Shown here piece by piece: positions 7,396 to 15,708 of a DNA stretch of 48,291 nucleotides. Below the pieces are notes generated by a model, which ran no database searches, was not told the DNA's origin, and was given only the letters and a program-made list of their open reading frames with translations. The DNA is from Streptococcus pseudopneumoniae (GTDB lineage: Bacteria; Bacillota; Bacilli; Lactobacillales; Streptococcaceae): assembly GCF_001070715.1 (NCBI RefSeq), contig NZ_JVRR01000004.1:1-48291 (forward strand), given 5' to 3'. A program made the translations under genes and the position numbers. How positions within the stretch are numbered: the stretch's first letter is position 1; each line of letters begins with the position of its first letter.

Positions 7396-10300
7396 ATGAA
7401 AATCAATAAAAAATATGTAGCAGGTTCAGTGGCAGTTCTTGCCCTAAGTGTTTGTTCCTATGAACTTGGTCGTTACCAAGCTGGTCAGGCTAAGAAAGAG
7501 TCTAATCGAGTTGCTTATATAGACGGTGATCAGGCTGGTCAAAAGGCAGAGAACTTGACACCAGATGAAGTCAGTAAGAGAGAGGGAATCAACGCCGAAC
7601 AAATTGTTATCAAGATTACGGATCAAGGTTATGTGACCTCTCATGGAGACCATTATCATTACTATAATGGTAAGGTTCCTTATGATGCCCTCTTTAGTGA
7701 AGAACTTTTGATGAAGGATCCAAACTACCAACTTAAGGATGGAGATATTGTCAATGAAGTCAAGGGTGGTTATATCATCAAGGTAGATGGAAAATATTAT
7801 GTCTACCTAAAAGATGCAGCTCATGCTGATAATGTTCGAACTAAGGATGAAATCAATCGTCAAAAACAAGAACATGTCAAAGATAAGGAGAAGGTCAGCT
7901 CAGATGTTGCTGTAGCAAGGTCTCAGGGACGTTATACGACAGATGATGGTTATGTCTTTAATCCAGCTGATATTATCGAAGATACTGGTGATGCTTATAT
8001 CGTTCCTCACGGAGGTCACTATCACTACATTCCAAAAAGTGATTTATCTGCTAGTGAATTAGCAGCAGCAAAAGCTCATCTAGCTGGTAAAAATACGCAA
8101 CCGAGTCAGTTAAGCTATTCTTCAGCAGCTAATGACAATAACACGCAATCTGTAGCAGAAGGCTCAACTAGCAAGTCAGAAAGCAAAGTTGAAAATCTCC
8201 AAAGTCTATTGAGAGAACTCTATGATTTACCTAGCGACCAACGTTACAGTGAATCAGATGGTTTGGTTTTTGACCCTGCTAAGATTATCAGTCGTACACC
8301 AAATGGAGTTGCGATTCCACATGGCGACCATTACCACTTTATTCCTTACAGCAAGCTTTCTGCTTTAGAAGAAAAGATTGCCAGAATGGTGCCTATCGGT
8401 GGAACTGGTTCTACGGTCTCTACAAATGAAAAACCTCATGAAGTAGCGTCTAGTCTAAGAAGTCTTTCAAGTAGTCCATCTCCTTTGAATAGTGCCTCAT
8501 TACTTACAAATAAGCCTATCTCTTCAACATCTGATGGTTATATCTTTAATCCTAAAGATATTGTCGAAGAAACAGCCACAGCTTATATCGTCAGACATGG
8601 TGATCATTTCCATTACATTCCAAAATCGACCGTAATTGGGCAACCGACTCTTCCAAACAATGGTCTAACAACACCTTCGCCATCTCTTCCAGTTAATCCT
8701 GGTGTTTCACATGAGGAACATGAAGAAGATGGACACGGCTTTGATGCTAATCGTATTATTGCTGAAGATGCGGCAGGCTTTGTCATGACTCATGGTAACC
8801 ACAATCATTACTTCTTCAAGAAGGACTTGTCAGCAGAGCAAATTAAGGCAGCGCAAGACCACTTGAAAGGGGCAAATCCAGCAACACCAAGCCCAGCCCA
8901 TGATGACGATCACGATGGCGATGAGCATGACCACCATCATGGGGAAGACCATGATCACGGTTTTGATGCCGATCGTGTCATCAGTGAGGATGATCAAGGC
9001 TTTGTCATGAGTCACGGTGACCACAATCATTACTTCTTCAAGAAGGATTTGACAGCTAATCAAATTAAGGAAGCTCAGGATCATTTGAAAACACATCATG
9101 ATGCAGAGCCTGTTCAACCACTTGCAAAATCTGTTGAATCATTCTCTAAAGATGCTAGTGATGAAGAAAAAATAGCTTATATTTCTAAGACCTATGGGGT
9201 TCCACTTGAAGCTATTAGAATTTCAAAAGGTTTCTTTGTATTTAATAATCCTGACCAAGCCTACGATCCAACTCATATCCATCCCTATGCTGTTCGTAAG
9301 GAACACGTTCGGATTCCTCTTCGAACTGGAAATCCAGAATTAGATTTTCTGAATGAACTTTACACGACCGCATTGCGTGATCGCGTATCACCTTATCGTT
9401 TGCAGGTTGAAAACGGCAGTTTTGTGATCCCTCATGGCGACCACAATCACTACATCAAGGTTCAAACGAAGGGCTATGAAGTAGCTTTGAAAAACAAGAT
9501 TCCAGCCCTGAAATCCAACTATCAGCCTGGGGCCTTTGATGAGAAAACCGTTTTAGCAAAAGTAGACCAACTTCTTGCTGAAAGTCGAAACGTCTATAAA
9601 GACGATCCAATCAAACAAAGACAGATTGAGTTAGCCTTAGGACAGTTTACTGAGAACATGAAGAAACTGGCAACTAACTCTACAGCAGGTTATCTTGCGA
9701 CACTTGATCTCTTTGATAAGCAATATATCCATATTGATGAAAGTGTCAAACCAGTTGAAACAAGTGCTTTAGATAAGAAATATCAGGCCTTGATTGATAA
9801 AATCAATACACTAGATACAGACACTTATGGACTTCCCAAGAAAGACCTTCTCGTTCGACTCCAAGAAGCTAAATTGGCTAAAGATAAGGCTGCTTTAGCA
9901 GCAGTTGAATCACAACTTCAAGCTCTTCAAGACTTTAATGATCGTACTGGTGATACAACAGTGGAATACATTAAGTACTTCTATGAGAATGTAAATGATA
10001 GTCGTTTAAGTGATGAGCTTCGTAATAAAGTAGCTAATTTGACTTTTACTTTATATCAATCTCAATCCTTCCGTAAGGCTGTGGACTTGAATAAACTGTT
10101 CCCAAGCATTTACCAAACAAAACAAGAAGTAGAAGAGGCTTTGAAAAATCAGCCAGCTTCTACAAAAGTAAATGAAACAGTTTTAGATAAAGAAAAAGTT
10201 GATAACCAATCTGCTAAGCAGGCGATTTATGAATTTTTGAAAGATCTTTATCCTGATCTTAAAAAAGAAGAACATGTCAATCATGTTAGCAAGGAAGAAG

Positions 10301-10941
10301 TAGAAAGTCTTTTGAGCAAGGCAAATCAACTCTTGGAGCAAATCCAAGAAGAAGGAATCAGACAATCCTTGGCAGAAGAAGTAGAAAATCTCAAAGCTGC
10401 TACAAACAAGGCTGATGCAGACTTGGATGAAGTAAACAGCCAGGTAAAAGATGTCTTGACTCGTATCGCTAGCGCCCTTCAACAAGAAAAGGAAAATGCA
10501 GAGCAAGATCCTCAGACACTTGTACTCTATCAAAAACTCTACGATATTCTCATATCGCTTCACTCTTATTTAGAAAGTAATAATGGTTCTGATGATGACT
10601 TTGATAAGGTGGATGCATTACTAGATCAACTTTCTGCTAAGAGTAAAGACAAAGCAGCTTTACTTGAATTGACAAAAGCTATTCTAGTTTTGAATCACCA
10701 AATCCAGTCAAAAGCTAGCGCAAGTGAAGAAACAAGTCCAGCAAGAAATGCTGAAGCAAATGGTGATAACACCAGTGCTGAGAACCAACCAAACGCAACT
10801 GCAGAATCTAACAGTGAAACTGCTAGCGACGAAAACAAACCAAGCAACACAAGAGATTCTAAACCTGCTGAACCAGCTTCAGAAAATGAAACAACAGAAT
10901 CTTCTACAACTACTGGAAATCAAGCAAAACCAGTAGAATAA
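7396..10941 (+). CDS. Pneumococcal histidine triad (Pht) family surface protein
   Basis: An 1181-residue surface protein with seven HxxHxH triads, starting near residues 83, 205, 309, 401, 466, 540 and 680. A His/Asp-rich stretch lies near 500-520. The signal region includes LALSVCSYELGRY. The first half resembles PhtD/PhtE as I recall them. The second half, from about 700, is helical and charged with coiled-coil character (EVESLLSKANQLLEQIQEEG). It ends in a Glu/Ser/Thr/Asn-rich tail without LPxTG. Pht proteins store or deliver zinc to AdcAII and bind complement factors. The protein is longer than the roughly 820-1040 residues I recall for pneumococcal Pht proteins, so the exact paralogue is left open. 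Confidence 0.92.
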   Translation: MKINKKYVAGSVAVLALSVCSYELGRYQAGQAKKESNRVAYIDGDQAGQKAENLTPDEVSKREGINAEQIVIKITDQGYVTSHGDHYHYYNGKVPYDALFSEELLMKDPNYQLKDGDIVNEVKGGYIIKVDGKYYVYLKDAAHADNVRTKDEINRQKQEHVKDKEKVSSDVAVARSQGRYTTDDGYVFNPADIIEDTGDAYIVPHGGHYHYIPKSDLSASELAAAKAHLAGKNTQPSQLSYSSAANDNNTQSVAEGSTSKSESKVENLQSLLRELYDLPSDQRYSESDGLVFDPAKIISRTPNGVAIPHGDHYHFIPYSKLSALEEKIARMVPIGGTGSTVSTNEKPHEVASSLRSLSSSPSPLNSASLLTNKPISSTSDGYIFNPKDIVEETATAYIVRHGDHFHYIPKSTVIGQPTLPNNGLTTPSPSLPVNPGVSHEEHEEDGHGFDANRIIAEDAAGFVMTHGNHNHYFFKKDLSAEQIKAAQDHLKGANPATPSPAHDDDHDGDEHDHHHGEDHDHGFDADRVISEDDQGFVMSHGDHNHYFFKKDLTANQIKEAQDHLKTHHDAEPVQPLAKSVESFSKDASDEEKIAYISKTYGVPLEAIRISKGFFVFNNPDQAYDPTHIHPYAVRKEHVRIPLRTGNPELDFLNELYTTALRDRVSPYRLQVENGSFVIPHGDHNHYIKVQTKGYEVALKNKIPALKSNYQPGAFDEKTVLAKVDQLLAESRNVYKDDPIKQRQIELALGQFTENMKKLATNSTAGYLATLDLFDKQYIHIDESVKPVETSALDKKYQALIDKINTLDTDTYGLPKKDLLVRLQEAKLAKDKAALAAVESQLQALQDFNDRTGDTTVEYIKYFYENVNDSRLSDELRNKVANLTFTLYQSQSFRKAVDLNKLFPSIYQTKQEVEEALKNQPASTKVNETVLDKEKVDNQSAKQAIYEFLKDLYPDLKKEEHVNHVSKEEVESLLSKANQLLEQIQEEGIRQSLAEEVENLKAATNKADADLDEVNSQVKDVLTRIASALQQEKENAEQDPQTLVLYQKLYDILISLHSYLESNNGSDDDFDKVDALLDQLSAKSKDKAALLELTKAILVLNHQIQSKASASEETSPARNAEANGDNTSAENQPNATAESNSETASDENKPSNTRDSKPAEPASENETTESSTTTGNQAKPVE

Positions 10942-10944
10942 ATA

Positions 10945-10979
10945 AAAAAGGCGAAGTAGCTGAGCTACCTCGTCTTTTT
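10945..10979. terminator. Bidirectional terminator, pht / pepT
   Basis: AAAAAGGCGA pairs with TCGTCTTTTT, and GTAG/CTAC extends the stem inside. T-runs occur on both strands and the hairpin overlaps the pepT stop codon. Confidence 0.86.
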
Positions 10980-12201
10980 AGCCTTTATAAGCTACGATGC
11001 CAATAATTGTATCAACTGCACGTTCCATGGTCTGAAGGCTAACGTATTCAAAACGTCCGTGCATATTTTCTCCTCCCGCAAAGATATTAGGTGTTGGGAT
11101 TCCCATAAAGGAAATCTTAGAGCCGTCTGTCCCTCCACGGATTGGTTCGATTATAGGAGTGATCTCCAAATCTTCCATAACGGCTTTAGCAATGGTAATT
11201 GGAGTCATATCTTTTTCAATGACTTCTTTCATATTGTAGTACTGATCTGTCAAGTTTAGGGTGACACGGTCGCTCCCAAGTTCTTGATTCATCTTATCAG
11301 CGATGGACTGCATAGCTGCTTTACGCGCTTCAAAGGCATCTTTTTCAAAATCACGAATGATGTAACTTGCACGCGCCTCTTCAACGCTTCCAGCCACATC
11401 CATAAGATGATAGAAACCTTGGTAGCCATCAGTTAACTCAGGTCGGTCATTCTCTGGAAGTTGATTATGAAAATCAATTGCTAACTGAAGGGCGTTGACC
11501 ATTTGCCCTTTGGCAGTACCAGGGTGGACATTACGACCTTGGAAGTGCAATTCAGCACCAGCTGCTGAGAAAGTCTCGTACTGAAGTTCACCTAGTGGGC
11601 CACCATCTACTGTGTAAGCAAAATCTACATCGAAATCTTCTGCATCAAATTTATTTGCACCAACACCAATTTCCTCATCTGGACCAAAACCAACACGAAT
11701 CTCACAGTGTTTGATTTCAGGGTGAGCAGTTAGATATTCAATAGCAGTCATAATTTCAGCAATGCCTGACTTGTCATCAGCTCCTAGCAAGGTTGTTCCA
11801 TCTGTTGTGATGAGTGTTTGTCCTGGATATTTTTCAAGACTCTTAAAGTCAGCTGGATCGAGTTTGAAACCAGAATTTCCAAGTTCAATCACACTACCAT
11901 CGTAGTTTTCAATCACCTGAGGATTGACTCCTTCGGCATTAAAATCAGCAGTATCCATGTGGGAGATGAAGCCAATTTTACGTGTTAAAGATGGATCATT
12001 GGCTGGTAAGGTCCCAATTGCAAAACCATTTGATAGATAATAAACATTTTGTAATCCAACACGTTTCATTTCAGGGATAAGAACATTGGTTGCGAAGTCA
12101 ACCTGACTCTGTGTACTTGGAGTAGTAGTAGAGTGTTCATCAGAGCGCGTGTTGACCTTAACGTAGGTCAAGAAGCGGTCCAAGAGATTTGGATAAGTCA
12201 T
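10978..12201 (-). CDS. pepT: Peptidase T (tripeptide aminopeptidase)
   Basis: A 407-residue M20B metallopeptidase that removes the N-terminal residue from tripeptides in the cytoplasm. Zinc-site motifs are visible: [44 protein letters not shown] and [14 protein letters not shown]. The length and the N-terminus [21 protein letters not shown] are standard. AAGGAGTTTTTT precedes the start on the minus strand. It converges on pht and is monocistronic. Confidence 0.96.
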   Translation of the reverse strand: MTYPNLLDRFLTYVKVNTRSDEHSTTTPSTQSQVDFATNVLIPEMKRVGLQNVYYLSNGFAIGTLPANDPSLTRKIGFISHMDTADFNAEGVNPQVIENYDGSVIELGNSGFKLDPADFKSLEKYPGQTLITTDGTTLLGADDKSGIAEIMTAIEYLTAHPEIKHCEIRVGFGPDEEIGVGANKFDAEDFDVDFAYTVDGGPLGELQYETFSAAGAELHFQGRNVHPGTAKGQMVNALQLAIDFHNQLPENDRPELTDGYQGFYHLMDVAGSVEEARASYIIRDFEKDAFEARKAAMQSIADKMNQELGSDRVTLNLTDQYYNMKEVIEKDMTPITIAKAVMEDLEITPIIEPIRGGTDGSKISFMGIPTPNIFAGGENMHGRFEYVSLQTMERAVDTIIGIVAYKG

Positions 12202-12354
12202 AAAAAACTCCTTTTGAATTCATTTTTTCCATTGTACCATAGAAAAGAGAGAAAAACAAAAGACTGAAGTGAGGGAAAATCGCTATGTTGGCGTTTACTT
12301 ATCAACGAATTAATGATAAAATAAACTTGATAAAAATATCACAAGGAAGCGATT

Positions 12355-13449
12355 ATGAAAAAAGCAATTTTAATGATGACTTTCGGTTCGCCAGAAGAGA
12401 TTACCTTTGAAGGTGTGGCTGATTTTTTCACAAATATTCGTCGTGGAGTGAGACCTCAAGACCACGAAATTCAAACTCTCTACGATAATTATGTACGAAT
12501 TGGGGGCACGCCTCTGCAAAAAATTACTCGTGAAGAGGTTGCTTTGGTAGAAGGCAGGCTGGGTAATGAATACAGTGTCTATTTTGCCAATAAGTTTTCT
12601 AGACCCTTTATCCCAGATGTGATTGGTCAGATGGAAGCAGACGGTATTGAACAGTGTATTTGCTTGATTTTGGAGCCCCATTATTCTTTTTACTCTGTCA
12701 TGGGCTATGAAAAATTTTTAGAAAGCAAACAAATTCAATTTTTAGTTATTAAGGACTGGTATCAGGAAGAAGCGCTCTTAAACTATTGGGCAGATGAAAT
12801 TGCTAAGATTTTAAAAGATGAAGTGAAGCAAGATAGCTTTAAAGTCATCTTTTCAGCCCACAGTGTGCCCATTTTTGCCTTGGATTTTGGTGATCCTTAT
12901 ATCGATCAAATTTTTGAAAATAGCAAGCTAGTCGCTGAAAAACTAGGTTTGAGTTCTGAGCAATATACTAACACTTGGCAAAGTGAAAGTGATATCGGGA
13001 TTCCATGGATTAAGCCAGATGTCTTGGAGTATCTTAGAGAGCAGAAAGAACATCCAGACCATTATATTTTTGTTCCTATCAGTTTTATAAGTGAGCACAT
13101 TGAGGTCTTGTTTGACAACGATGTGGAATGTTATGACTTATGTCAGGAATTGGGTGTGAACTACCATCGTCCACCAATGCCAAATACGGATTCTCGTTTG
13201 ATTGATGCCTTGGTTAATACAGTCAGAGCTAATGAACATCAGGAGTTTAAGGAATTTCTCCCAGAAGAAGAAACCTTTGATGAGTTAGTTCCTTCAGATG
13301 AGACGAAAAACATTTTGGCTGAATCTCAAGATTTACAAATGCCAGAATTTGTGAAAAAATTGATTGAGAAAAAAGGTCGGGAAAATGTTAAGATGCCTTA
13401 TCTGATCAAGAAAATGCTAGAGAAAGCAGGTAAATTACCAAAAGAGTAA
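12355..13449 (+). CDS. hemH: Ferrochelatase
   Basis: A 364-residue HemH/CpfC family protein that inserts iron into a porphyrin. The catalytic histidine is in FSAHSVP (H169) and the conserved glutamate is in [14 protein letters not shown]. The N-terminus [10 protein letters not shown] and GGTPL are family signatures. AAGGAAGCG serves as ribosome site. No other heme-synthesis gene is present, and streptococci generally lack the pathway, so it may act on imported porphyrin. The C-terminus after about residue 310 is a charged extension. Confidence 0.93.
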   Translation: MKKAILMMTFGSPEEITFEGVADFFTNIRRGVRPQDHEIQTLYDNYVRIGGTPLQKITREEVALVEGRLGNEYSVYFANKFSRPFIPDVIGQMEADGIEQCICLILEPHYSFYSVMGYEKFLESKQIQFLVIKDWYQEEALLNYWADEIAKILKDEVKQDSFKVIFSAHSVPIFALDFGDPYIDQIFENSKLVAEKLGLSSEQYTNTWQSESDIGIPWIKPDVLEYLREQKEHPDHYIFVPISFISEHIEVLFDNDVECYDLCQELGVNYHRPPMPNTDSRLIDALVNTVRANEHQEFKEFLPEEETFDELVPSDETKNILAESQDLQMPEFVKKLIEKKGRENVKMPYLIKKMLEKAGKLPKE

Positions 13450-13453
13450 AGAA

Positions 13454-13484
13454 AAAAGGATTTAGCTTTGCGCTAGATCCTTTT
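13454..13484. terminator. Bidirectional terminator, hemH / mscL
   Basis: AAAAGGATTTAGC pairs with GCTAGATCCTTTT, including one G-U pair. T-rich sequence lies on both sides and the hairpin sits between convergent genes. Confidence 0.85.
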
Positions 13485-13490
13485 AATCGA

Positions 13491-13868
13491 TTATTTTTTC
13501 TCAAGAAGAGCTTTGATTTCTTGAAGTACTTCCAATTCAGTTGGTTTTTTTTCGTCAGTTTTTTCTTCCTTTATGCCAGTCAGTTTCTGTGCTTTTTCAA
13601 TACCCTTGATAATAAAGAAGAGGGCGGTACCGACAAAGATAAAATTGATAATAGCGCTTAAAAAGTTACCATAGCCGACTCCATGCCAAGACAGTTGAGC
13701 GATACGTTCGACTTTAGCAGCTTTCAAAGCGGGATTTAAAATAAGAGGAGTGATAATGTCGTTTACAAGTGAAGTAACGATAGCACCAAAAGCAGAGGCA
13801 ATGACAACACCGACAGCAAGGTCAATAACATTTCCTCGAAGCAAGAATGATTTTAGATTTTTTAACAT
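13491..13868 (-). CDS. mscL: Large-conductance mechanosensitive channel
   Basis: A 125-residue MscL channel that opens under membrane tension to release solutes during osmotic downshock. The amphipathic N-terminal helix and TM1 read LKSFLLRGNVIDLAVGVVIA, with the conserved small-residue pore lining. TM2 lies around NFIFVGTALFFIIKG. A Lys/Glu-rich C-terminal helical bundle ends the protein. A GAAAGGAAA ribosome site precedes the start on the minus strand. Confidence 0.96.
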   Translation of the reverse strand: MLKNLKSFLLRGNVIDLAVGVVIASAFGAIVTSLVNDIITPLILNPALKAAKVERIAQLSWHGVGYGNFLSAIINFIFVGTALFFIIKGIEKAQKLTGIKEEKTDEKKPTELEVLQEIKALLEKK

Positions 13869-13949
13869 ACTGTTTTCCTTTCAACGTTTCGTGTTTCATT
13901 GTATCCTAAATCATTATAGAAGGCAATTAAAAGGCTCATAAATGGAGCA

Positions 13950-14381
13950 TTATTTTCTAAAAATATAGACCTTGCTCAAGATATAATTGATGATAATAAT
14001 GAGTATTTGTGCAATTATTGTTTCAATAGCATTTATCTTATCAATGTTTTCATTTACGAATTGACCTATGATGTGAGGAAATTGGGTTACAAAGAGAAAA
14101 GTTAAAAACAAGTCTAACAGAAAAGTAGAAAGGCGGGCAAGACAAAATTTTACTAAACGGATGAGCCGATTCTTCCTTGCTTGCTTAAATACAAGCCTAT
14201 CATTTGTGATAAAGGCAAATAGGATACCAATACTATTTGCTAGAGCAGTAGCAAGGAGTTCTTTATGAGTTAGCTGATAAATGACTAGTCGTGAGAGAAT
14301 CGAAACTAGAGTTGTTGCAAGGCCAAAAAAGAGATAGGCTAAGATTTCATTGTTAAAAAATTTTTGAATAGGTTTTTTCAT
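13950..14381 (-). CDS. GtrA-family membrane protein
   Basis: A 143-residue protein with four predicted membrane helices and the GtrA signature FGLATTLVSILSRLVIYQLT. Members are thought to flip lipid-linked sugars or take part in cell-surface polysaccharide modification, but the substrate is unknown. A minus-strand extended -10 (TGCTATACT) ends only six bases before the ATG and no Shine-Dalgarno sequence is present. The transcript therefore probably begins at or next to the start codon. It diverges from queT. Confidence 0.88.
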   Translation of the reverse strand: MKKPIQKFFNNEILAYLFFGLATTLVSILSRLVIYQLTHKELLATALANSIGILFAFITNDRLVFKQARKNRLIRLVKFCLARLSTFLLDLFLTFLFVTQFPHIIGQFVNENIDKINAIETIIAQILIIIINYILSKVYIFRK

Positions 14382-14387
14382 GCTTTA

Positions 14388-14420
14388 AGTATAGCATAAA
14401 GCAGGCTATTGTGCTATACT
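14388..14420. promoter_or_regulatory. Divergent extended -10 promoters, GtrA gene and queT
   Basis: The same nine bases, TGCTATACT, occur on the plus strand at 14412-14420 for the queT leader and on the minus strand at about 14388-14396 for the GtrA gene. They form a TATAGCA/TGCTATA inverted repeat. Neither has a good -35. The promoters fire away from each other within about 35 bp. Confidence 0.7.
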
Positions 14421-14442
14421 AGTAAGGTTGATTGAATCAACC

Positions 14443-14500
14443 CTTGGTGCTTAGCTTCTTTCACCAAGCATATTACACGCGGGAAACCGCCAAAGGAGAA
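14443..14500 (+). promoter_or_regulatory. preQ1-II riboswitch
   Basis: CTTGGTG pairs with CACCAAG, enclosing CTTAGCTTCTTT. The strand ATATTACACGCGG follows, then a small GCGG-GAAA-CCGC hairpin and CAAAGGAGAA. This matches, from memory, the streptococcal preQ1-II (COG4708) aptamer. In that class the 3' pseudoknot strand includes the Shine-Dalgarno sequence, so ligand binding hides AAGGAG and represses queT translation. Confidence 0.93.
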
Positions 14501-14503
14501 AAG

Positions 14504-15013
14504 ATGAAAAAATTAACTATTCGTGATGTTGCAGATATTGCAATCGTTGCTGCTATCTATGTCGTTTTGACTGTTACACCGCCCCTAAATGCCATCAGCT
14601 ATGGTGCTTATCAGTTTCGTATTTCAGAAATGATGAACTTTATGGCTTTTTACAATCCAAAGTACATTATAGGAGTTACTATCGGTTGTATGATTGCCAA
14701 TTTCTTTAGTTTCGGACTGCTAGATGTCTTTGTTGGTGGTGGATCAACCCTAGTATTCCTCAGTTTAGGTGTTTGGCTTTTTGCAAAATACAGCAAAGAT
14801 TACCTCTTTAACGGATTGATTCGAAAAGATCATTTCTTCTTTTCAATCCTCTTTTCAATTTCCATGTTTACTATCGCTGCAGAGTTAAATATTGTAGCAG
14901 AATTACCATTCTTCCTTACTTGGTTCACAACAGGAATCGGTGAATTTGCCTCATTGATTATTGGAGCGATTATTATCGGTAAAATTGGTCGTCGAATTGA
15001 TTTAAGCAAATAG
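14504..15013 (+). CDS. queT: Queuosine-precursor ECF transporter, S component
   Basis: A 169-residue QueT (COG4708/DUF988) membrane protein with about five or six helices. It should bind a queuosine precursor such as preQ1 and load it into the shared ECF ATPase module encoded elsewhere. The start is the ATG at 14504, just after AAAGGAG of the riboswitch. A longer open frame from 14432 runs through the riboswitch and is not coding. The family, the riboswitch and the position all agree on this role. Confidence 0.93.
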   Translation: MKKLTIRDVADIAIVAAIYVVLTVTPPLNAISYGAYQFRISEMMNFMAFYNPKYIIGVTIGCMIANFFSFGLLDVFVGGGSTLVFLSLGVWLFAKYSKDYLFNGLIRKDHFFFSILFSISMFTIAAELNIVAELPFFLTWFTTGIGEFASLIIGAIIIGKIGRRIDLSK

Positions 15014-15019
15014 AAGAAG

Positions 15020-15051
15020 ATAAGCTAGGTAGCTATTACCTGGCTTTTTCT
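15020..15051 (+). terminator. Terminator of queT
   Basis: AGCTAGGT pairs with ACCTGGCT around the loop AGCTATT. TTTTTC follows. Confidence 0.8.
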
Positions 15052-15073
15052 TATGGAAAATATCTAAGGAAAC

Positions 15074-15102
15074 TTGACAAGATTATCTAACTATAGTATA
15101 CT
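15074..15102 (+). promoter_or_regulatory. Promoter of tRNA-Thr
   Basis: A consensus TTGACA at 15074-15079 and TATACT at 15097-15102 are spaced by 17 bp. The -10 ends ten bases before the mature tRNA. Confidence 0.85.
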
Positions 15103-15112
15103 TTTTAAGTAA

Positions 15113-15185
15113 GCTGATTTAGCTCAGTTGGCAGAGCGCATCCATGGTAAGGATGAGGTCGCCGGTTCAATCCCGGCAATTAGCA
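15113..15185 (+). tRNA. tRNA-Thr (anticodon GGT)
   Basis: A 73-base cloverleaf without an encoded CCA. The acceptor GCTGATT pairs with AATTAGC, with one G-U pair, followed by discriminator A. The D arm is AGCTCAGTTGGCAGAGC. The anticodon stem CATCC/GGATG holds the loop ATGGTAA, giving anticodon GGT. The T arm is GCCGGTTCAATCCCGGC. It is transcribed alone, which is unusual for streptococci, where many tRNAs sit in rRNA-linked clusters. Confidence 0.97.
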
Positions 15186-15199
15186 TTAAATAGACAAGA

Positions 15200-15227
15200 A
15201 AACCTTTGTAAATCAAGGGTTTTTGTT
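15200..15227 (+). terminator. Terminator after tRNA-Thr
   Basis: AAACCTTTG pairs with CAAGGGTTT, with one G-U pair, around a TAAAT loop. TTTTGTT follows. Confidence 0.75.
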
Positions 15228-15230
15228 ATG

Positions 15231-15252
15231 TCTGCCCCAAATCTGCCCCAAA
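15231..15252 (+). repeat. Tandem 11-bp direct repeat, possible att remnant
   Basis: TCTGCCCCAAA occurs twice with no gap at 15231-15241 and 15242-15252. It is C-rich in an AT-rich spacer, directly after the tRNA terminator. I recall similar paired TGCCCCAA repeats beside tyrosine-integrase attachment sites in streptococcal elements. No integrase remains here, so this is an inference. Confidence 0.5.
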
Positions 15253-15294
15253 TTTTTCAAAGATGTTTCTTATGCACTTGTGTAAATAAAACTA

Positions 15295-15490
15295 ATACTC
15301 AATGAAAGTCAAAGAGAAAACTAGGAAGCTAGCCGCAGCTTGCTCAAAGCACTGCTTTGAGGTTGTAGATAGAACTGATGAAGTCAGCTCAAAACATGTT
15401 TTTGAGGTTGTAGATGAAACTGACGAAGTCAGTAACCATATATACGGTAAGGCGATGCTGACGAAGTTTGAAGAGATTTTCGAAGAGTAT
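15295..15490 (+). repeat. Complete BOX element (boxA-boxB-boxC)
   Basis: A roughly 196-base BOX repeat. BoxA begins ATACTCAATGAAAGTCAAAG and ends at GGTTGTAGAT near 15376. One boxB of 45 bases spans about 15377-15420. BoxC ends in TTTTCGAAGAGTAT at 15490. The repeated block TTTGAGGTTGTAGAT marks the module joins. The outer ends can pair into a long stem. Open frames of 84 and 96 codons inside it on either strand are by-products of the repeat. Its end is 15 bp from the -35 of the asd RNA. Confidence 0.92.
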
Positions 15491-15505
15491 AAAGAGTTTC
15501 GTCTG

Positions 15506-15534
15506 TTGACAAAAGTTATTCTCTTTAGTAGAAT
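15506..15534 (+). promoter_or_regulatory. Promoter of the asd RNA
   Basis: TTGACA at 15506-15511 and TAGAAT at 15529-15534 are spaced by 17 bp. This gives a predicted start near 15541. It lies just downstream of the BOX element. Confidence 0.83.
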
Positions 15535-15540
15535 AGTAGA

Positions 15541-15682
15541 TGCGATGAGTCGATAGGTAGTCTTCGGGCTACTATTGAGCATAAGGAGGTCATAACGCAG
15601 GAGCGGACCTTGATGAGTTGTGTGAACCTGCTCATCACATGAAGATGCCTCTTAGTCCCTAGTCTAGCGACTGGGGATTTTT
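15541..15682 (+). ncRNA. asd RNA motif
   Basis: A structured transcript of about 140 bases between its own promoter and terminator. It has a GTAGTC-TTCG-GGCTAC hairpin, a perfect TGATGAG/CTCATCA stem, and a long-range match of ATAAGGAGGTCAT with GATGCCTCTTA. The end is a terminator, TCCCTAGTC/GACTGGGGA with loop TAGC and T-run. Position and features fit the published asd motif of lactic acid bacteria. The exposed GGAGG-like strand is notable. Because asd has its own -10 at 15731, the RNA looks more like an independent small RNA than a leader. Confidence 0.8.
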
Positions 15683-15708
15683 ATTTTTCAAAAAATGATG
15701 AAAAAGCT

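Noticed and set aside
8830..9117. Minus-strand open frames inside pht, including those at 7444 and 10183
   Set aside because: They oppose a long, clearly coding gene. Their hydrophobic or His/Val/Met-rich composition is the complement of its His/Asp and Lys/Glu codons.
14432..14503. N-terminal extension of queT
   Set aside because: The extension runs through the preQ1-II riboswitch. The ATG at 14504 has the ribosome site and the family N-terminus.
15292..15582. Open frames of 84 (+) and 96 (-) codons
   Set aside because: They lie within the BOX repeat and its flank. Their protein sequences just mirror the repeat modules, with no ribosome site.
15541..15682. T-box or lysine riboswitch in front of asd
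   Set aside because: No T-box sequence or lysine aptamer features are seen. The region ends in its own terminator and fits the asd RNA motif better.
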